From assembly GCF_022012435.1 (NCBI RefSeq), contig NZ_JAKLUA010000011.1:62001-126000 (forward strand): a DNA stretch of 64,000 nucleotides, given 5' to 3'. The position numbers were made by a program, and so were the translations under genes. Numbering within the stretch: the stretch's first letter is position 1; each line of letters begins with the position of its first letter. Below the pieces are notes generated by a model, which searched no databases, had not been told where the DNA came from, and saw only the letters and a list, made by a program, of their open reading frames with translations. Positions 43,067 to 51,666 of the stretch are shown here, piece after piece. This stretch comes from Bradyrhizobium zhengyangense. Its GTDB lineage: Bacteria > Pseudomonadota > Alphaproteobacteria > Rhizobiales > Xanthobacteraceae.

Positions 43067-44443
43067 ATGGCGAGCGTGAAAAGCGCCGAGGTCGCTATCA
43101 TCGGGTCCGGTACGATTGGTATCGCGGTCGCCTACTATCTGGCCAAACACCACGGCATCACTGATATCGCGCTCATCGACCAAGGCCCTCCGATGGCCTT
43201 CACGTCCGCTCAGTCTGGCGAGAATTATCGAAATTGGTGGACCCATCCACTGATGGTTCGTCTCTCTGATCGTTCCATCCAGCTCATGGAAGACATCGCG
43301 CGAGAGTCGGGCAATCGGCTGAACATGACTCGACGCGGATATGTCTTGGCGTCGCGAAAGACAGATGCCTCCGAGCTGATCGAGGGATTGCGCTTCAGCT
43401 TGGGTGCGGAATTCGATGAGCAGGTACGGATCCATGAGGGTACCACGAGCCGCAGTTATCAACGACCCGCAGACGCTGACTGGACGCTGGCGCCACGAGG
43501 CTTCGATCTGCTTCGCAATCCCGAGCTGATCCAATCGCTGTTTCCCAATTATGATCGCGACCTGCGAACAATCCTGCATGTACGCCAAGCCGGCGACATT
43601 TCGGGGCAGCAGATGGGAGCCTTCATGCTGGAATACACGGGCAGCGTCGGCGCGCACCGCATGCAGGGCATGGTCGACGGCATTAAGGCGGAGCGAGAAG
43701 GCGGGTTTACTATCGCTTTTAAGGACGAGGGGACCTCTAAGACTCTCCGAGCGGTCAAGCTAATTAACTGTGCGGGTCCCTTTGCGAACGACATTGCCGC
43801 CATGCTCGACGTCGAGTTGCCCCTATTCAATGTGATGCAGCAGAAAATCGCCTTCGAGGATGTTCACAAGGTCATTCCTCGGGACATGCCGTTTTCGATC
43901 GACCTCGATGATCAAATGATCAATTGGACGGAAGAAGAAGCTAGCCTGCTTCGGGCCAGTGCAGACACTGCCTGGCTCACACAACCAATGACCGGCGCAA
44001 TTCATTGCCGTCCCGACGGAGGAGACGGCGGCAGCTGGCTACGGCTCGGATGGGCCTACAACGAGAGGGCGCAGGTAAACGCGACCTGGGACGTTCCGCT
44101 GGACGACCGCTTTCCCGAAATTGTGCTTCGAGGGGCTTCGAGGCTCAACCCCGGACTCAGGACCTATATCGGACGGCTGACGCGCGGTCTGCATCATTAT
44201 AGCGGCTGGTATACGCGGACCCACGACAATTGGCCGCTGGTCGGGCCCATGGGACCGGAAGGCTCCTATATGTGCGTCGGTCTTTCCGGCTTTGGCACGA
44301 TGATGGCTTGCGCTGTCGGAGAGCAAACGGCCGCATGGGTTGCGGATAAGCCGTTGCCCGGATCGGCTGTCTTCACAATGGACAGGTTCACGGATCCTTC
44401 GTTGATCCCTGATCTGGGCTCGGTGGGCGCGGGGCTGCTTTGA
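43067..44443 (+). CDS. FAD-dependent oxidoreductase (DAO family), second paralogue
   Basis: A 458-residue flavoprotein: VAIIGSGTIGIAVAYYLAKHHG at residues 9-30, then TSAQSGENYRNWW, and in the C-terminal third LTRGLHHYSGWYTRTHDNWPLVGPMG and GLSGFGTMMACAVGEQTA. The start at 43067 fits the AGAAGGG site; upstream in-frame ATGs at 43034 and 43058 are less well placed. It probably oxidises an N-containing substrate of the pathway. The amidase follows after 71 bp. Confidence 0.85.
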   Translation: MASVKSAEVAIIGSGTIGIAVAYYLAKHHGITDIALIDQGPPMAFTSAQSGENYRNWWTHPLMVRLSDRSIQLMEDIARESGNRLNMTRRGYVLASRKTDASELIEGLRFSLGAEFDEQVRIHEGTTSRSYQRPADADWTLAPRGFDLLRNPELIQSLFPNYDRDLRTILHVRQAGDISGQQMGAFMLEYTGSVGAHRMQGMVDGIKAEREGGFTIAFKDEGTSKTLRAVKLINCAGPFANDIAAMLDVELPLFNVMQQKIAFEDVHKVIPRDMPFSIDLDDQMINWTEEEASLLRASADTAWLTQPMTGAIHCRPDGGDGGSWLRLGWAYNERAQVNATWDVPLDDRFPEIVLRGASRLNPGLRTYIGRLTRGLHHYSGWYTRTHDNWPLVGPMGPEGSYMCVGLSGFGTMMACAVGEQTAAWVADKPLPGSAVFTMDRFTDPSLIPDLGSVGAGLL

Positions 44444-44514
44444 TGTCTGCGCCCGACCGATTGATGCATTGCTTGAGAGATACGCGCCTAGCGTTGGACT
44501 AGTTGGGAACTCCG

Positions 44515-45933
44515 ATGAGTGACAGCCATACATTGCCCCTTGGTGACGTCGCGTTCGCTACGATCGGGGAGCTTTCGCGCGCATTGGCCACCAAGCAGGT
44601 CACGTCGCTCGAGATCACGGAGCGTTTTCTGGCGCGGATTGCGAAGTTCGACCCGCAGCTCCATGCCTTCGTCGCAATCTACGCGGATTCGGCTCGCGTA
44701 GCTGCCAAGACCGCCGATGCACGGCGTGCGGGCGGCAACGCTTTGCATATGCTGGACGGGATACCTTTCGCGGTCAAAGATCTATTTGATGTCAAGGGGA
44801 GACCGACCCGGGCCGGATCGCTTGCGACCGCATCGACCCCTGCGGAGAACACAGCCCACGCTGTTCAGCGCCTCCTCGATCGAGGAATGGTTCTCATCGG
44901 GAAAACGCACACCGTTGAATTCGCTTTTGGTGGTTGGGGGTGCAATCCCGTCTGCGGTACGCCGGTGAATCCCTGGGATACCTCGGTTGCGAGAGTACCC
45001 GGCGGATCATCCAGCGGATCGGGAGTCGCGGTCGCGGCGGGGCTCGTGCCGGTTGCGCTCGGGACCGATACCGGCGGCTCAATTCGTACCCCCGCATCGC
45101 TTTGTGGAATTGTTGGCCACAAGAGTACGCTCGGCTTGGTCGGCCGGGGCGGCGTCTTTCCATTGGCGCCGACATTTGACACTGTGGGTCCGTTGGCCCG
45201 CAGCATCCGGGATGCCGCGTTGGTACTCGATGCCTTGCAAGGGCGGGATCCCCAGGATCCCTCGACCTACGGAATTGGGCGCATAAATCCTCTTGGCGAG
45301 TTAACGGCTGGCGTCGAGGGCTTGATCTTGCGAGCGCCAACTGACTCTCAGCTCAAATTCGTCGACCCCCGAATTATGGACCTTTTCCATAAGGCACTGG
45401 GCGACCTCAAGAGACTAGGCGCTCACATAGATGTGCGTCCCATGCCTCGGAGTCACGAAGAATATGCGGCTCACGCATCCGGTATCACGGGGACCGAAGG
45501 CTGGAATGGGCTATCGCAATACATCGAGGGGCTCGACAGTCGAGTTGATCGTTTGATAGCGCAGCGAATGCGCAAAAGCAGTGGCATCAGCGCGAGGGAC
45601 TATTTCGGCCTGCTTACAACCCGCCGCGAAATGCAGGTGGAATTCGATCGTTATCTGGAAGGCGCAGCAGCGTTTCTCTTGCCCTCGGCTCCGATCGTGA
45701 CTCCAGAGATCGAGGGGGCGCACGAGCAAACCGCACCTTTTGGTCTCCTCGCCCGTATAGCCAATCTAATGGACTTGGCCGCTATATCGATACCCATGGG
45801 GCTCGCAGCCCTTATGCCGGTAGGTCTGCAAATTACCGTCCGCCGTTTTGGTGATGCAACGGCCTTCCGGATTGCGCAAGCGTTTGACCGCGAACGAGGG
45901 GGCGCCGTAGCAATCCCTCCCGGATACATATGA
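44515..45933 (+). CDS. Amidase (amidase signature family)
   Basis: A 472-residue enzyme with the Ser-cisSer-Lys triad: Lys in FAVKDLFDVKG near residue 86, cis-Ser in PGGSSSGSGVAVAAGLVP near 163-165 and the nucleophile Ser in GTDTGGSIRTPAS near 187. It hydrolyses an amide bond, releasing ammonia or an amine. It follows two FAD oxidoreductases and precedes a separate promoter; ATG 44515 is preferred over TTG 44503. In combination with the PxpABC-like set further on it suggests a carboxamide or lactam substrate (inference). Confidence 0.88.
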   Translation: MSDSHTLPLGDVAFATIGELSRALATKQVTSLEITERFLARIAKFDPQLHAFVAIYADSARVAAKTADARRAGGNALHMLDGIPFAVKDLFDVKGRPTRAGSLATASTPAENTAHAVQRLLDRGMVLIGKTHTVEFAFGGWGCNPVCGTPVNPWDTSVARVPGGSSSGSGVAVAAGLVPVALGTDTGGSIRTPASLCGIVGHKSTLGLVGRGGVFPLAPTFDTVGPLARSIRDAALVLDALQGRDPQDPSTYGIGRINPLGELTAGVEGLILRAPTDSQLKFVDPRIMDLFHKALGDLKRLGAHIDVRPMPRSHEEYAAHASGITGTEGWNGLSQYIEGLDSRVDRLIAQRMRKSSGISARDYFGLLTTRREMQVEFDRYLEGAAAFLLPSAPIVTPEIEGAHEQTAPFGLLARIANLMDLAAISIPMGLAALMPVGLQITVRRFGDATAFRIAQAFDRERGGAVAIPPGYI

Positions 45934-45946
45934 AACCGTTCGCGAT

Positions 45947-45986
45947 CCCCCCAATGACTTGTCGCAGACCGAGCCCTTTTGGGGGG
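45947..45986 (+). terminator. Possible terminator hairpin after the amidase
   Basis: CCCCCCAA (45947-45954) pairs perfectly with TTGGGGGG (45979-45986) around a 24-nt loop, 14 bp after the amidase stop. There is no T-tract, so factor-independent termination is uncertain, but the position between two transcription units fits. Confidence 0.35.
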
Positions 45987-46066
45987 CTTGCCGAGTTTCG
46001 GGCATTGTTCGTGGCTTTCTGAAAATGAGGATTCCATTCGGAAATTACGATTTCGTCACATTCAGG

Positions 46067-46123
46067 TTGACACGAATGTGCCGGAGGCCCTTTAATCGTA
46101 TCCTAAATTAACGTCTCGGATAC
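46067..46123 (+). promoter_or_regulatory. Strong promoter with overlapping inverted-repeat operator
   Basis: TTGACA (46067-46072), 18-bp spacer and TTTAAT (46091-46096) form one of the best sigma-70 promoters in the window. Starting one base after the -10, GTATCC (46098-46103) and GGATAC (46118-46123) are perfect inverted arms 14 bp apart, covering the expected transcription start. This geometry suits a repressor. The operon behind it encodes the TPP decarboxylase, aldehyde dehydrogenase and ABC importer. Confidence 0.65.
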
Positions 46124-46173
46124 AAATTGGGCCGCGGGCCCTCGCTCCCATGGCGGCCGGCGAAAAGAGGACG

Positions 46174-46692
46174 ATGATGAGTGACGAGCAAGCCGCGGCA
46201 CTGAGTCCCGAATCGGTCGTTGCGCAAATGAAGCAAAACGGCGTGTCGCATGTTGTTTGGCTGCCAGATAGCGAGACGAACTGGCTGTTCTTGAAAATGC
46301 AGGAGGAGCAATCGCTGAGCTTGGTCGGCGTCGCCCGCGAAGGGCATGCCTGCTCAATAGCGGCCGGACTTTTCGCAGGAGGAGCAAAGCCGATCGTGTT
46401 GGTGCAGAATACCGGCATGATGGAATCGGGAGATTCCATGCGCGGCTGGCTGCTCAATCTGAACGTTCCGGTCGTCTTCTTGGTTGGTTACCGCGGTTAC
46501 ACGCGGCACGGCGTCAATCACGATAGCGCGGCCGAATATACAGAACGCTTCCTGCTCGCTTTCGGAATCAAGTTCTACATGGTGGAAAGTAATGCGGACG
46601 CCGATCGCATCTCGCTCGCTTTCACCGAGTCTGAACTAACTCAGCGCCCAGTCGTCGTACTGATCGCCGACGAATTTCACGGTTTTAATTGA
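46174..46692 (+). CDS. Thiamine-diphosphate-dependent decarboxylase, alpha subunit (second copy)
   Basis: A 172-residue homologue of the N-terminal TPP-enzyme half (sulfopyruvate/phosphonopyruvate decarboxylase alpha class). VGVAREGHACSIAAGLFAGG contains the conserved Glu, followed by VLVQNTGMMESGDSMRGWLLNLNVPVVFLVG, which parallels the copy at 3.0-3.6 kb. Adjacent ATG codons at 46174 and 46177 follow AAAGAGG; an ATG at 46150 is less likely. The beta subunit starts 11 bp after the stop. The enzyme would decarboxylate a 2-oxo acid formed by the island's aminotransferases or oxidases. Confidence 0.78.
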   Translation: MMSDEQAAALSPESVVAQMKQNGVSHVVWLPDSETNWLFLKMQEEQSLSLVGVAREGHACSIAAGLFAGGAKPIVLVQNTGMMESGDSMRGWLLNLNVPVVFLVGYRGYTRHGVNHDSAAEYTERFLLAFGIKFYMVESNADADRISLAFTESELTQRPVVVLIADEFHGFN

Positions 46693-46703
46693 GGCGCGGG
46701 TCG

Positions 46704-47288
46704 ATGATTTACACAAAAGATCTTGTCCACGCTTTCGCACCTCATCGCAGGAATGCGCTCGTCGTCTCGGGTCGCTCGGGTCAATATTGGTTGGACATCA
46801 GCGAAGGAGGTGCGGACCTTCCAGTCGGTGATCCTTCCATGGGCGGTCATGCCGGCTTTAGTTTTGGGCTCGCATTGGCCCAACCTGAGAAGCCGGTAGT
46901 CGTTTTCGATTCTGAGGGCGATCTACTAATGAACCTCAGCATCTTGACAACGATCGCCGAAAAGGCGCCTCGAAACTACTACTACTTCTTGATGGACAAC
47001 GAATGCTATGCCACAACTGGTGGACAGCCCGTACCGAACGCGAAGAACGTTGCTTATGACCTTGTGGCTCGCGGATGTGGCATCAATCGCACTTATTTTT
47101 TCGATGATCTAGCCACATATACTGCCGCCCTGCCAGAAATCCTGGCGAAGGACGGGCCCGTCTTCGTCTGGAATAAGATCCACCCAGAAATCGAAAACCG
47201 TCCGCCAGGTCAGCGCGCGCCGTGGCGTAAGCGTAGTCCGGCAAAAGTGGTGGCCGACACACGAAAATTCCTCGGAGTGACCCGATGA
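46704..47288 (+). CDS. Thiamine-diphosphate-dependent decarboxylase, beta subunit with altered GDG motif
   Basis: A 194-residue homologue of the diphosphate-binding half: GGHAGFSFGLALAQPEKPVVVFDSEGDLLMNLSILTTIAEKAP contains the cofactor region, ending in FLMDNECYATTGG. Aligning on LLMN, the usual GDG is SEG, so the first Mg ligand Asp is replaced by Glu, unlike the copy at 3.6-4.2 kb. The distal Asn and NECY region is kept. It overlaps the aldehyde dehydrogenase gene by 4 bp. Activity is plausible but the change could signal a different metal geometry or substrate. Confidence 0.75.
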   Translation: MIYTKDLVHAFAPHRRNALVVSGRSGQYWLDISEGGADLPVGDPSMGGHAGFSFGLALAQPEKPVVVFDSEGDLLMNLSILTTIAEKAPRNYYYFLMDNECYATTGGQPVPNAKNVAYDLVARGCGINRTYFFDDLATYTAALPEILAKDGPVFVWNKIHPEIENRPPGQRAPWRKRSPAKVVADTRKFLGVTR

Positions 47289-48742
47289 CTGGGCACACCC
47301 CAATAAGGCTGTTTATCGGTGGAAAATGGATCGAACGTAACGGCGCTCCGATATTGAACCCCGCAAACGAAGCCGTGCTGGGGATCGTTCCTATGGCAAG
47401 GGAGGCCGATCTTGCCGCTGCCGTCGATGCTGCAACGAACGGCTTCAACGTTTGGTCACTGACCTCAGCGGCCCGGCGATCCGAGATAATTCGTCAAGCC
47501 GCGGCGAACCTGCGTGCGAATGCCGATGTGGTGGCCCGCGATATCACTCTGGAGCAAGGCAAGCCGCTACGCGACGCGCAGACCGAAGTTCGGCGGGCAT
47601 GTCAGGTGTTGGAATGGGATGCGGAAGAAGGACGCCGACTTTACGGCAGGACCATTCCGTCCGAGCCCGGGTATCGAAACACCGTGCAACTCTATCCGAT
47701 TGGCCCTGTAGCGGCCTTTAGTCCTTGGAACTATCCCTTAAGTTCAGTCGCCCGGAAGGTTGGCGGTGCGCTATCGGCAGGCTGCAGTCTCGTCCTGAAA
47801 GCTTCTGAGGAAACACCGGCGGCTGCCGTGCATCTGGCGGAAGCCTTTGTGAAAGCCGGACTGCCAGATGGCGTGTTGAATTTGGTATTCGGCATTCCCG
47901 CAGATATCTCGCGCTATTTGATAGGACACCCGTCAATCAGACTGGTTGCGTTTACTGGCTCCGTTCCAGTTGGCAAGGGACTTGCCGCGCAAGCCGGAAT
48001 GCATATGAAGCCCTGCATTATGGAATTGGGCGGGCATGCGCCGGTCATAATTTGTGACGATGTCGATCCGCTCGATTCAGCGAGCAGGTCGGTTGCCGCT
48101 AAAGCCAGCAACTCGGGCCAAATCTGTACATCACCGACACGCTGGTTCGTCCACGACTCCATTTATGGAGAGTTTGTCAACAACATGGGCGAGGCGGCTC
48201 GAAAAATTGAGGTCGGCAATGGCCTCGATCCGGCCACGCAGATGGGGCCCGTAGCCAATTCACGGCGCCTTGCTGCGATACAGGAACTCGTCAGCGAGGC
48301 GATCGCGAAAGGTGCCAGGCTTGTTGCCGGTGGGGAGCGCATCAAGAATAACGGCTACTATTGGCCTCTTACGGTATTGGCCGACGTGCCCGCGGATGCG
48401 CGTATTATGAAGGAAGAACCGTTTGGCCCAGTCGCACTCGTAAATTCGGTTACTTCGCTGCCAGACGCGATCAAGCGCGCCAACGAACTGCCCTATGGGC
48501 TTGCGGGTTACGCGATGACTCATTCGGCTGACTACGCCGGCTACATCGCCGACCACATGCAGGTCGGAAACCTTGCGATCAATCACTTCACGTCATCGCT
48601 GCCGGAGACGCCTTTTGGGGGAACAAAGGACTCGGGGTATGCGCGTGAGGGTGGGGCTGAGGGGTTGTTGAACTACACGATTGTACGCAGCATTTCATTC
48701 CTGGCGGGACCGCCCCGCAACTCAGTTCCTGCGCATCGTTAG
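47285..48742 (+). CDS. Aldehyde dehydrogenase (succinate-semialdehyde dehydrogenase-like)
   Basis: A 485-residue ALDH. Visible features: FSPWNYPL near 145-152, Lys-Ala-Ser in VLKASEETP near 170-178, FTGSVPVGK, catalytic base Glu247 in CIMELGGHAP and nucleophile Cys281 in NSGQICTSPTR, then PFGGTKDSGYAREGG. The pattern is closest to GabD-type semialdehyde dehydrogenases. It is translationally coupled (ATGA) to the TPP decarboxylase, so it very likely oxidises that enzyme's aldehyde product. The ABC ATPase follows 13 bp downstream. Confidence 0.9.
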   Translation: MTGHTPIRLFIGGKWIERNGAPILNPANEAVLGIVPMAREADLAAAVDAATNGFNVWSLTSAARRSEIIRQAAANLRANADVVARDITLEQGKPLRDAQTEVRRACQVLEWDAEEGRRLYGRTIPSEPGYRNTVQLYPIGPVAAFSPWNYPLSSVARKVGGALSAGCSLVLKASEETPAAAVHLAEAFVKAGLPDGVLNLVFGIPADISRYLIGHPSIRLVAFTGSVPVGKGLAAQAGMHMKPCIMELGGHAPVIICDDVDPLDSASRSVAAKASNSGQICTSPTRWFVHDSIYGEFVNNMGEAARKIEVGNGLDPATQMGPVANSRRLAAIQELVSEAIAKGARLVAGGERIKNNGYYWPLTVLADVPADARIMKEEPFGPVALVNSVTSLPDAIKRANELPYGLAGYAMTHSADYAGYIADHMQVGNLAINHFTSSLPETPFGGTKDSGYAREGGAEGLLNYTIVRSISFLAGPPRNSVPAHR

Positions 48743-48755
48743 AGCGGGCATACGA

Positions 48756-49784
48756 ATGAAGCTCAAGATCGAAAACCTCTCGAAACGGTACGGTGCGTTC
48801 GACGCTTTGAAGCCGACGTCTCTCGATGTGGCCGAAGGAGAATTTCTGACTCTATTGGGCCCTTCTGGCTCCGGAAAGACGACGCTCCTAACCATGATCG
48901 CCGGACTAACCCCTCCAAACTCCGGCGAGATCTACATCAACGGTCGTCGAGCTACCAACGAGCCCGCGTTTTATCGGGATATTGGCATGGTCTTTCAGAA
49001 CTATGCCTTGTTTCCTCATTTGAGTATCGCGGAAAACCTCGCATTTCCGCTGCGCATGCGGAAGATGCCGGAGGCTGATATACGCGACCGGGTAAAGTCG
49101 ATGTTGGAGATCATCAGCTTACCTCACGTTGCCGAGCGTGTGCCCAAGGAGCTATCGGGTGGTCAGCAACAACGCGTGGCTCTCGCACGCGCAATGGTCT
49201 ACCGGCCGTCGATCGTACTGATGGACGAACCTTTGGGCGCGCTGGATAAGAACTTGCGCGAGCAGATGCAGATCGAAATCAAGCATCTGCATAAGCGATT
49301 AAAGACGACCATCATCTACGTGACCCACGACCAAGAAGAAGCGTTGGCCATGTCAGATCGGATCTGTCTGATGAACGGTGGCGAGATCGAGCAACTGGCA
49401 CCACCGAACGAAATTTACGATCGCCCCTCGACGGTCTTCGCCGCTAACTTCATCGGACAGTCCAATATCATGGCGGCTGGCGAAGTGAGCGATGCAAGCG
49501 GCAACGTGACGCCCATGCAGGCGGGAACGCGACTGATGGTTCGACCTGAATACGTTCGCGTCAACGCCGACGTCGTTCCCGCGCACCACCGGACCGAAGC
49601 GACGTTTATTGAGCGCATCAATATTGGGCCGACAACCCGGTACTTCTTCAAGTCGGCGTCCGATCGCGTCCTTTCAGCCCTTGTTCTGAATGCACAGGCT
49701 CCTCACGATATCGAGAACGGTCAACGTTGCATCTTGAGCTGGGCCGCCTCCCGGTCGGTAGAAATAAAGGATGTAGGAACGTGA
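48756..49784 (+). CDS. ABC transporter ATP-binding protein, PotA/polyamine-iron-sulfate class
   Basis: A 342-residue ATPase: Walker A GPSGSGKTT, Q-loop MVFQNYALFPHL, signature LSGGQQQR, Walker B IVLMDEP, D-loop GALDK and VTHDQEEA with the switch His. Residues from about 240 form a C-terminal TOBE-type regulatory domain (LMVRPEYVRVN). This is the CUT1/POPT-type ATPase used by spermidine/putrescine and related importers. ATG 48756 starts at KLKIENLSKRYG; it overlaps the permease start by 4 bp. Confidence 0.9.
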   Translation: MKLKIENLSKRYGAFDALKPTSLDVAEGEFLTLLGPSGSGKTTLLTMIAGLTPPNSGEIYINGRRATNEPAFYRDIGMVFQNYALFPHLSIAENLAFPLRMRKMPEADIRDRVKSMLEIISLPHVAERVPKELSGGQQQRVALARAMVYRPSIVLMDEPLGALDKNLREQMQIEIKHLHKRLKTTIIYVTHDQEEALAMSDRICLMNGGEIEQLAPPNEIYDRPSTVFAANFIGQSNIMAAGEVSDASGNVTPMQAGTRLMVRPEYVRVNADVVPAHHRTEATFIERINIGPTTRYFFKSASDRVLSALVLNAQAPHDIENGQRCILSWAASRSVEIKDVGT

Positions 49785-51595
49785 CAGATCGGACGACCAT
49801 CCCGGGATCATGGCCGCGATCAGATCGGCGCCTACCTCTGAGCGAATTGCTAGCGCGCTGGCCGTTTCTTCAGATAGCACCGCTGCTGACGTTTCTATCC
49901 GTCGTATTTGTACTGCCTGTCGGCGGAATTCTTGTTCTCAGCCTCTTTGACGCTCACGGTGCGCTGACGCTAGAGAATTTTTCGCGAGTATTTAAGACCA
50001 ATCTATACGTTAGCGTGCTCGTGCGAACGATTCAAACCGCTGCTTGGGCCACCGGGATCTGCCTGACGCTCGGTTACCCCGTTGCATATGCACTCTCCAA
50101 AGCAAATGCAGGGGTTCGAGCAGCAATCCTGACGTCCGTTCTGGTGCCGCTTTGGACTAGCTTTCTGATCCGCAATCTGTCACTGATTATTATCTTCGGT
50201 CGCCGCGGTTTGATCAACGTAACCGGCTTGAAGTTGAGCTGGCTCGATCATTCGATCGCCTTCCTCTACAACTGGAACGGCGTGATGATCGGCCTGAGCA
50301 GCTCGCTTTTGCCTTTGGCGATTATTACGATGTACTCCGTAATGGAGGGCATCGAGCCGAACTTGGAAAAAGCGGCGAGCACGCTGGGTGCCCGCCCCTC
50401 CCATGGTTTTTGGCGGGTCTATTTTCCTCTGTCGTTACCGGGAGTGGCGGCCGGCGGTATCTTGATCTTTGTGAGTGCTCTTGGGTTTTTCATCACGCCG
50501 CAGCTGCTCGGGAGTCCTCGGGAAACGATGATCGCTCAATTGATCATCGAACAAGTTACCGAGGTGTTGCACTGGAACTTCGCTGCGGCGATATCCGCCA
50601 TGCTGTTGCTGGCAACACTTATTTCCTTCTTTCTGTTTGATCGGGTGGTTGGAATGCACATTCTGACCGGAGAAGAGGGCGACCAGCATCCGTCGAGACT
50701 GAACCGAATGCTCCGCCGTGGCGGAATGAAACTAATCAACGGAATTTCATGGATTACCGCCAGCTTCGGATTGGTCGCCGAAAAACTGACGGGACGGACG
50801 GTGAAGCTCAGGCAAAGGGTGAGTAGACCCATTCTGTCGATGGTTTCGCTGGCAATTGCGTTGTTCTTGATACTTCCGATCTTCTGTATCGTTCCGATTT
50901 CATTCTCTAACAGCCTTCTGTTCGGCTGGCCGCCCCAGGGTTTCTCACTCCGATGGTACACGTCGGTCCTTAGCTCACCAATCTGGGTATTGGCTTTCTG
51001 GCGATCGGTTGGCATCGCCGCCATCACCAGCTTGATGGCCATTGCCATCGCTATTCCGGCGGCACTATTTCTCGTTCGTCAAAAGACGAGGGCAAAGTTC
51101 CTGATAATTCTGCTGCTGACCATTCCGATTTTTCTGCCTCATATCATCACGGCGGTCGCGCTGTTCTACGCTTATGCCCGCTTCGGGCTGATTGGCACAT
51201 GGGTCGGATTGATCATGGGGCATATGGTGTTTGCGCTGCCCTATGCCACGATGTCACTGATGGCCGTGCTCAAAAATTACAATCGTTCGTTGGACTATGC
51301 CGCATGGACGATGGGCGCGTCAAAATTCAAGACCTTCCGATATATCATGCTGCCGATCATCAAGCCTGGAGTTTATGGCGCGTTTCTTTTCGCATTCATC
51401 CAGTCGTTTGACGAAGTGACGATTTCTCTGTTTGTCACGGGAGGCAGCTTCACCACGCTTCCGAAGCAGCTATACCAACAGGCAGTGTACGGGGCGTCAC
51501 CGGAGTTGGCAGCAGTGTCGACGCTACTCCTGGCGTTAATTCTCGGATTTATGCTCATAGCCAATTCCGTTGGCGGGACGTCCAGACGCGTGTAG
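49781..51595 (+). CDS. Fused double ABC permease (PotB-PotC-like in one chain)
   Basis: A 604-residue membrane protein in which two permease units are joined. The first (residues about 35-290) has the coupling loop EKAASTLGARPSHGFWRVYF near 195; the second (about 350-600) has DYAAWTMGASKFKTFRYIML near 505. A charged linker (residues about 295-345) joins them. Polyamine-type importers usually have two separate permease genes; here one polypeptide supplies both halves. GTG 49781 overlaps the ATPase stop. It translocates the substrate captured by the two downstream binding proteins. Confidence 0.88.
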   Translation: MTDRTTIPGSWPRSDRRLPLSELLARWPFLQIAPLLTFLSVVFVLPVGGILVLSLFDAHGALTLENFSRVFKTNLYVSVLVRTIQTAAWATGICLTLGYPVAYALSKANAGVRAAILTSVLVPLWTSFLIRNLSLIIIFGRRGLINVTGLKLSWLDHSIAFLYNWNGVMIGLSSSLLPLAIITMYSVMEGIEPNLEKAASTLGARPSHGFWRVYFPLSLPGVAAGGILIFVSALGFFITPQLLGSPRETMIAQLIIEQVTEVLHWNFAAAISAMLLLATLISFFLFDRVVGMHILTGEEGDQHPSRLNRMLRRGGMKLINGISWITASFGLVAEKLTGRTVKLRQRVSRPILSMVSLAIALFLILPIFCIVPISFSNSLLFGWPPQGFSLRWYTSVLSSPIWVLAFWRSVGIAAITSLMAIAIAIPAALFLVRQKTRAKFLIILLLTIPIFLPHIITAVALFYAYARFGLIGTWVGLIMGHMVFALPYATMSLMAVLKNYNRSLDYAAWTMGASKFKTFRYIMLPIIKPGVYGAFLFAFIQSFDEVTISLFVTGGSFTTLPKQLYQQAVYGASPELAAVSTLLLALILGFMLIANSVGGTSRRV

Positions 51596-51666
51596 CGCTT
51601 GCATCGGTTGGATGGGCCGACATTAGAGCCGTCAGTTCGAGGCAATGGTTAGTGAGGAGGCCAACA

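Noticed and set aside
45925..45934. GGATACAT near the end of the amidase gene as another regulon half-site
   Set aside because: It is coding sequence for the last residues of the amidase and lacks a partner arm at 20 bp.
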